Origin: Ananas comosus
Lineage: Eukaryota; Streptophyta; Magnoliopsida; Poales; Bromeliaceae
Reading direction: 5' to 3'
Length of the DNA stretch: 64,000 bases
NCBI RefSeq assembly: GCF_001540865.1
Contig: NC_033642.1
Span: forward strand, 591,450 to 655,449
Positions 58,836-64,000 of the stretch are shown here, piece after piece. The notes under the pieces were generated by a model. It worked only from the letters and a program-made list of their open reading frames with translations, searched no databases and was not told the origin of the DNA. The first letter of the stretch is position 1, and each line of letters begins with the position of its first letter. Position numbers and translations under genes: made by a program.

Positions 58836-59372
58836 TAGAGTGAGCTCTATTGCTATCGGAAGCACGGAGTTCTCATGCTGTCCAGCTCGTTTTCGATGTT
58901 GCGGCTTGTCGAATTGTCGATTGCTCGTTAAACTTGATCTAGAGTATTTGAAGTACGCTAGAAAATAAATTTTATGATTTACGATATCATTTGCCTAGTG
59001 AACGAAGCTCAAATCAACGGCTGAAAATAAAAATCTTACAAAATGTATAATATGACATTAAAATTTTAAATCAAAGATATTGATCTTGTTTTATATATGT
59101 ATAAAGAATTTCTATCAAAATTTCACGGATTTGGATTTTCTTACACCGTTAAACTTGCAAGCGCTCACTACGGCCTTTGAAATTTGTTGATTTTGAGTCA
59201 TTCGATCACTAGGCAAATGATATCGAAAAATAATAAAATTTATTTTCTAGGTACTCAAATACTCTAGATCAAGTTTCACGGAGCCGATCGACGATTCGAA
59301 GTCGCAACACCGGAAAACGAGCTGGAAGCACGGAAGCTTCCGGTTCCGATAGCATAATAGCCTCACTCTAGT

Positions 59373-59374
<2 letters not shown>
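58836..59374. mobile_element. Fold-back element with about 165-bp arms
   Basis: The left arm (58836-59000) contains TTGCTATCGGAAGCACGG, CCAGCTCGTTTTCGATGTTG, AAACTTGATCTAGAGTATTT and GATATCATTTGCCTAGTGA. The right arm (59200-59374) carries their reverse complements in reverse order. Arm identity is about 80 percent by eye. A fragment of the same family lies at 46605-46690. Confidence 0.8.
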
Positions 59375-59410
<36 letters not shown>

Positions 59411-59414
<4 letters not shown>

Positions 59415-61150
59415 TATTAAAAAATATATTAAATATAATATGTTTTATTATATATAGGCTGAGTGAATAATTTGAGTTTATTAAAATTGGGCCAATGTTG
59501 TTGGCCATAAAACAAAACCCAATAGACAAATAAAAAAGCGCAAAATTTTACTAAATTTATATATTTTACTTTCTTTCTTTCTTTCTTTCACAGAGCTCTA
59601 AATTTCAATATGTTTCTTCTTTCTCTTTTCTGTCTCTCACCCTAAGTGGTCAAGCCAGAAGCCCTCAAGTGCCAAAGTATACATCATATGCCCGTCGTTG
59701 CCTCCTTGCTATTAATTGTATGCTTGAGAAAATATACATAATATTTTAAAGTAAAAAATTATTATTCATATAAAATTTTAATTTAGTTATATTATGATTG
59801 ATGTATTTAATCGCAATATTATCTATATAATTTATTTATTTTGACTGCAATAAATGAAAATAGAATAATATAGAGATTGAAGGGAAGAAAAGAATTGTGT
59901 GAGGCTGAAAAAATTAGATATTCAACTCATAAATTATTTTTTTTCATATTATAATACTATATTTCATATAATTATTTTGTACTTTGAACTATTAGAAATA
60001 TTTTTGTATTAAATTATAGATAATGTTTTATACAAATTAAACTATTGATCGTATAATGTTGAGAATTTCAAGCGGCTCGTTTAGGGCTCGAGCTCGCTCG
60101 ACTTGAAATTAGGCTCGCTCGAGCTCGGCTCGAATTAATTTCAATCCAAGCTTGAGCTTAAATTTAGGCTCGAAATTAATTTCAAGCCGAATTTGAGCCG
60201 AGGTAAGCTCGCTCGAGCTCGGCTTGTTTCCACCCCTACATGAAGGTATGCAAATGGATCCGGGTTGGTGCAGCTCCCGCCCCGATCCGCTCCAAATGGA
60301 TTTTTGGATAAGTTGTAATCCAAAATATAAAAAGTATAATTCATACTACATTTGTCTTGGTTCGCTAAGTAAATGAAGCGAAAGGTGAAAGAACTTTTTT
60401 TCTTTTGATCCGTCGCTATCTGCTAAAGATTCGTTTATGTTCTGATCCGCCTAGAATAACGCGGTAAGTGAAAACTAAAAATATAATTAAAATTAATCTG
60501 TCTCGAATCCGCTCCGACCTGACGAGAACCACTAACCTGGAAAAGGTGATTTGGTCTCTACATTTTTTTACTTAATCGTTTTTAATGCTCTAACATTCGC
60601 TTATATTACAATTTAATATTTATTGTGAAATAACTATTTTGCCTCTTCATTGTGTGGATATTTTTTTATTATAGCTCAAACGGAGTTAAAAAATTATTTT
60701 TACAATAAAGTATATCTATATTTTACAGTGGAGAGATGACAATACTACATATAAAAATTCAAACACTAACATGTTTAAGTCAAAAATACAAAGGCCAAGT
60801 CACCATGTGATATTTTAATCTTCAAACTTTATTTTATTATAATTTGTAGCTTAAATTTTTAAAATTATTACAATTAAAACTCACAACTCAAGATAGTTAA
60901 CTAAATATTGATGTGTTGCTTATTTAATAATATAAAAATATAATCATATTATGATATCACATTCTTTCTTTGGCAGCTACAAATCGAAATTTACTCAACT
61001 GAATTATATTGTAAAACTTATCTATAACAATTTACAAAAAAATAATAAATTAAAATTTGAGAATAAAAAATGTCAGGTTTGAGGACCAAACCAAAAGTGT
61101 ATATAATAGCCATTATTCATCTAAAATTGGCTTCACATACATTCTAGAAA
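59411..61150. other. AT-rich intergenic DNA, no gene
   Basis: Nothing coding is recognised. 60735-61110 resembles 11330-11640 and is probably a decayed dispersed element. Confidence 0.45.
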
Positions 61151-61739
61151 GGGTAAACTTCAAATACCCCCTTGTGGTTTTACACGTTTTTACTTTAGTA
61201 TCCTATGATTTAAAGTGTATCAAGTTAGCCCCTATGGTTTCACACTTTCTTACTTTAATACCCTATAATTTAAAGTGTATCAAGTTAGTACCCTCTGATT
61301 TCATTTTTTTCTTTTTATTATTTATTACACTAATTTTTTTCGTTAAATGAGTAACAAAGTTAAAATTAAAGGGTACTAAAGTGAATATTCGATAAACCTA
61401 GATAGGATATCTGAAATTTTTTGTATATAATTTAACAAAATATTAACGAAGGAAAACAAAAATCAGTGACAACGTTAAACTAAAGGTACTAAAATAAATA
61501 TTCAATAAACCCAGGCAGAGTATCTGAAGTTTTTTGTATATAATTTAATAAAATATTAACAGAGGAGCCGACGAAAAAAAAAAAATGAGACCACAGGATA
61601 CTAAATTGATGCACTTTAAACCACAGGATACTAAAGTAAGAAAGTGCAAAACCACAAGATACTAAATTAATATACTTTAAACCACAGGATGCTAAAGTGA
61701 AAAAATGCGAAACCACGTAGTGGTATTTGAAGTTTTCCC
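61151..61739. mobile_element. GGGAAAACTTC-family Mutator-type MITE
   Basis: Starts GGGTAAACTTCAAATACCCC and ends GTGGTATTTGAAGTTTTCCC, with repeated CTTTAGTATCCTATGATTTA blocks and their mirrors inside. Flanked by a perfect 9-bp duplication TTCTAGAAA (61142-61150 and 61740-61748). Confidence 0.93.
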
Positions 61740-62455
61740 TTCTAGAAACTTCACAAGTGCCATCAAAGTCCAGAAGGTTAGAGGTTTGAAAAGCAAACTG
61801 GCTAATTAGTCAAACAAGCAACGCAGCAGAAAACAGGAAAAAGCATGTGCCATTCATGATTCATCTCAGCAATGAGCTGTTATACTCACTTTGGTATACA
61901 AATATCTCATTCCCAGGTCAATAAAAAAAAAAAGAGAAAAATTAAGAAAATGATTGTTTTAAGACATGCATGCAAATACAAAATTTGCCAAGAGTATTTA
62001 TGCAATTTTGCAAATTTATATGCTAAAACCCAGGATAGTCCCCCTCATGCAAATTTGAACCAAGAACGAAATTAAAAGGGAATCAAAATTTTGAATCCGC
62101 AAATGATTCAGCATAGAACCAGTATCTGTTTAACAAAGAAAGAACAAAACAAACAAAAGAACTGCGAGTCCACCTCGATAGATTTCGCAAATTATATGAA
62201 TGAATATGACTACAGAATATCGATCTACAAGTAATAATCAACATATATATATATATGTAAAACATAACATGATCTAAACAAACCTTTTCGCCGTACAGAG
62301 GCCTCATCACTTCTATCTCGACTGTTTCAAAGAAGAAAAGTTTGCTCCAATTCAAGATCTGAAGTTTCTCTTTTTTTTTTCTGAGTCTTTGACATACCTA
62401 TTTTACTTCACCATTCCATGAATTCATTAGATAGTCGATAATAGAGTGTAAATGT
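61740..62455 (-). other. 3' flank of the CSLD gene
   Basis: Probably includes the 3' UTR of the gene that ends at 62456 on the minus strand. A short TA run lies at 62240-62257. No other gene seen. Confidence 0.45.
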
Positions 62456-64000
62456 TTAAGGGAATGTGAAGGAACCGCCGATCTGAGAATTTGCTGACGG
62501 GGGATTGATCGCGACCCAGAGTAGCGAAATGGTGATGGCGATAAGCCCCGACCACACGAAGACGATCGTCGGAGTTCTCCCTCTTCGGCCCATGAGCCCC
62601 TTCGCAAAGGGATAGAGATGAGCCAGCACCCAGAAACTGAAGAACACCCCGCCCAGCAGCTTGCTCCACTGCGGGATCACGCTGTATATTGTCCTGCTGA
62701 ACCCGACAGCGATCGCGATCAGGTTCACCATCATGATGGTGATGGGCGGAATCATCAGCGACGACCACTTCACGATGTACAGATCAGCGAACTCGTCGTC
62801 GACGTCGTCGCCTCCCGATTTCGAGGTGAGCGTGAAGGAGATTTCGATACCGGCAATCACCTTCAGCAGCCCTTGGATCACAGCGGCAAGGTGGGCACTT
62901 GTCCCTCCAATAAGCCAGAATTGCTCGTTTCTCCACCACTCTTCGAGATTGATTCCCGACCACTTGATTTCAAGAACCGCGAGCGCAGAGAGCGTCACGG
63001 TGATGGTGAGGAGGTATGTGAGGAATGCAACGTTGAGGGTTTGGACGATGAACTGCCCCGAGAAGAGAGAGAGGGCCGGGAGGAAGCAGTAGACGATGAG
63101 GAAGATAGAGGTGAAGGGGTAGATACCGACGTTGAGGTACGCGATCCTCTGTAAAAACTTCATTCTAGGGCTTGCGAGAAGGGCGTTGTTGCGGGAGAAG
63201 AAGATCTCGACTGAGCCCGTCGCCCACCGGAGCACCTGGTGGAGCCGGTCAGTGAGGTTGATTGGCGCGGTCCCTCGGAATGCGTCGCGCTTGGTCACGC
63301 AATAAACAGACTTCCATCCCCTGTTGTGCATTCTGTAGCCCGTGACGACGTCCTCAGTCACGGATCCGTAGATCCACCCAACACGATGACCCCACTCCGT
63401 CTTGTCCTCGTACCAGCACGAGATCACGCTGATGGCCTCCGCGACGGTCGACGCGTCTAGAAGGTCACGGGGGATGGTGAGGGCGCCGGGCGGCCTGCCG
63501 TTCTTGACAGCGGGATGGTCGGCGAGGGGCCGGCCCTGGAACTCCGCAATGGGGATCGAGTCAATCAAGAAGCTCGAGTTCCCGAACTTCTTCGGAAAAG
63601 TCGAAAGGTTCATCTCCTCCTCATCAAAGTCTCCCATTCGGAGCGCCCTCGTCTCCTCCGATGCGACGGCAGAAACATTTTTCCGCCGTCCAGGGAAGCA
63701 GCAGCTGCAGCAACCTGCGCCGTGTTCCTTCGCCCGGGGAGGGTCGAAGCCATAAAGAGCAATGCGGCGGAAGAGACAACCGGTCCCCACATACACTGGG
63801 CCTTGGAGGCCGTCGAGGGCGCGCATGTTGACGTCGAAGAAGACAGTATTGTTGTTAGCATAGCGGTCGGAGGGGTCGATTCCCTCGAACCGCTGGGGGA
63901 ACTGGACGTAGCAAAGGCGGTCCCCGCCACGGTCCATCATGAAGCACATGCCCTCGCGGAAGGCCTGGGAGTTGTACACGTAGTGGTCGCAGTCAAGGTT
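62456..64000 (-). CDS. Cellulose synthase-like protein D (CSLD), C-terminal part
   Basis: An open frame runs from the window edge (64000) to a TAA at 62456, giving the last 514 residues; full CSLD proteins are about 1100-1200 aa, so the 5' half lies outside. The visible part begins at [20 protein letters not shown] with the catalytic DCD (residues 3-5 here). It continues with the TED motif ([12 protein letters not shown], about 215-217) and QVLRW (about 255-259), so the D,D,D,QxxRW glycosyltransferase family 2 set is present. A Cys-rich loop [11 protein letters not shown] and about six C-terminal membrane helices follow, and the end QIGGSFTFP is CSLD-like. CSLD proteins make beta-linked wall polysaccharides, notably in tip-growing cells, at the Golgi or plasma membrane. 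Coding sequence is GC-rich. No intron is seen in this part. Confidence 0.94.
   Translation of the reverse strand, partial: NLDCDHYVYNSQAFREGMCFMMDRGGDRLCYVQFPQRFEGIDPSDRYANNNTVFFDVNMRALDGLQGPVYVGTGCLFRRIALYGFDPPRAKEHGAGCCSCCFPGRRKNVSAVASEETRALRMGDFDEEEMNLSTFPKKFGNSSFLIDSIPIAEFQGRPLADHPAVKNGRPPGALTIPRDLLDASTVAEAISVISCWYEDKTEWGHRVGWIYGSVTEDVVTGYRMHNRGWKSVYCVTKRDAFRGTAPINLTDRLHQVLRWATGSVEIFFSRNNALLASPRMKFLQRIAYLNVGIYPFTSIFLIVYCFLPALSLFSGQFIVQTLNVAFLTYLLTITVTLSALAVLEIKWSGINLEEWWRNEQFWLIGGTSAHLAAVIQGLLKVIAGIEISFTLTSKSGGDDVDDEFADLYIVKWSSLMIPPITIMMVNLIAIAVGFSRTIYSVIPQWSKLLGGVFFSFWVLAHLYPFAKGLMGRRGRTPTIVFVWSGLIAITISLLWVAINPPSANSQIGGSFTFP

Larger units (their letters stand above)
58015..60240. mobile_element. 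Composite element with GCTCGAGCTCG-rich ends
   Basis: The right part (60060-60236) is made of GCTCGAGCTCGGCTCGAATT-type words ending in GTTTCCACCCCTACA. The left part (58020-58215) has mirrored GAGCGAGCC, AATGAGCCGAGCTTGA and GGCTCGAAAACTCG words. Such ends are common in plant non-autonomous elements. Between them lie TA repeats and two further inverted-repeat elements, suggesting nesting. Boundaries are approximate. Confidence 0.4.

Noticed and set aside
62618..63154. Plus-strand frames over the CSLD exon
   Set aside because: Antisense shadows; the minus strand carries the glycosyltransferase motifs.

Overview
This is a stretch of plant nuclear genome: spliced genes with GT..AG introns, plant-specific families (CSLD, group G bZIP, MIP2, pectinesterase) and AT-rich intergenic DNA packed with small DNA transposons. 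The GC-rich first exons (6-phosphogluconate dehydrogenase, J-protein, CSLD, MIP2 5' end) beside AT-rich introns suggest a monocot, perhaps a commelinid such as pineapple. The species cannot be fixed from the sequence alone.

Six complete genes and one partial gene can be read. (1) 3405-5193 (+): cytosolic 6-phosphogluconate dehydrogenase, with a long leader intron and an unusual coding intron. (2) 6759-9826 (+): RPB8, the subunit shared by RNA polymerases I, II and III, 4 coding exons. (3) 13238-25099 (+): MIP2 (NBAS/Sec39-like ER tethering factor), 11 exons, 2412 aa. (4) 30338-36002 (-): G-box-binding bZIP factor, 12 exons, 404 aa. (5) 49675-51405 (+): single-exon J-domain plus DUF3444 protein. 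(6) 53702-56637 (-): DAD1, oligosaccharyltransferase subunit, 5 exons, 114 aa. (7) 62456-64000 (-): 3' part of a cellulose synthase-like D gene cut by the window edge. All spliced reading frames close exactly, so these models are well supported. Most are housekeeping genes with no shared pathway; DAD1 and MIP2 both act at the ER.

Between 36.9 and 46 kb the window turns into a graveyard: a broken SYF1 splicing-factor fragment, a set of broken pectinesterase copies and roughly 1-kb tandem duplications of AT-rich DNA. Two of the three single-N positions lie exactly at duplication joints, so part of this region may be assembly artefact.

Mobile DNA is mostly small inverted-repeat elements. Several have readable target-site duplications. 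Three Mutator-type families give 9-bp duplications (for example 299-1069, 29430-30095, 45906-46325, 61151-61739) and a PIF/Harbinger-type family gives TAA/TTA (2557-2824, 30811-31098, 43744-44046, 57188-58011). Larger fold-back elements lie at 12.06-13.07 kb and 58.84-59.37 kb. No tRNA, rRNA or CRISPR was recognised. The most notable observations are the possible intron birth in the 6-phosphogluconate dehydrogenase gene, an unexplained membrane-helix reading frame just 3' of the bZIP gene, and a filled/empty-site pair that orders a MITE insertion after a pectinesterase duplication.
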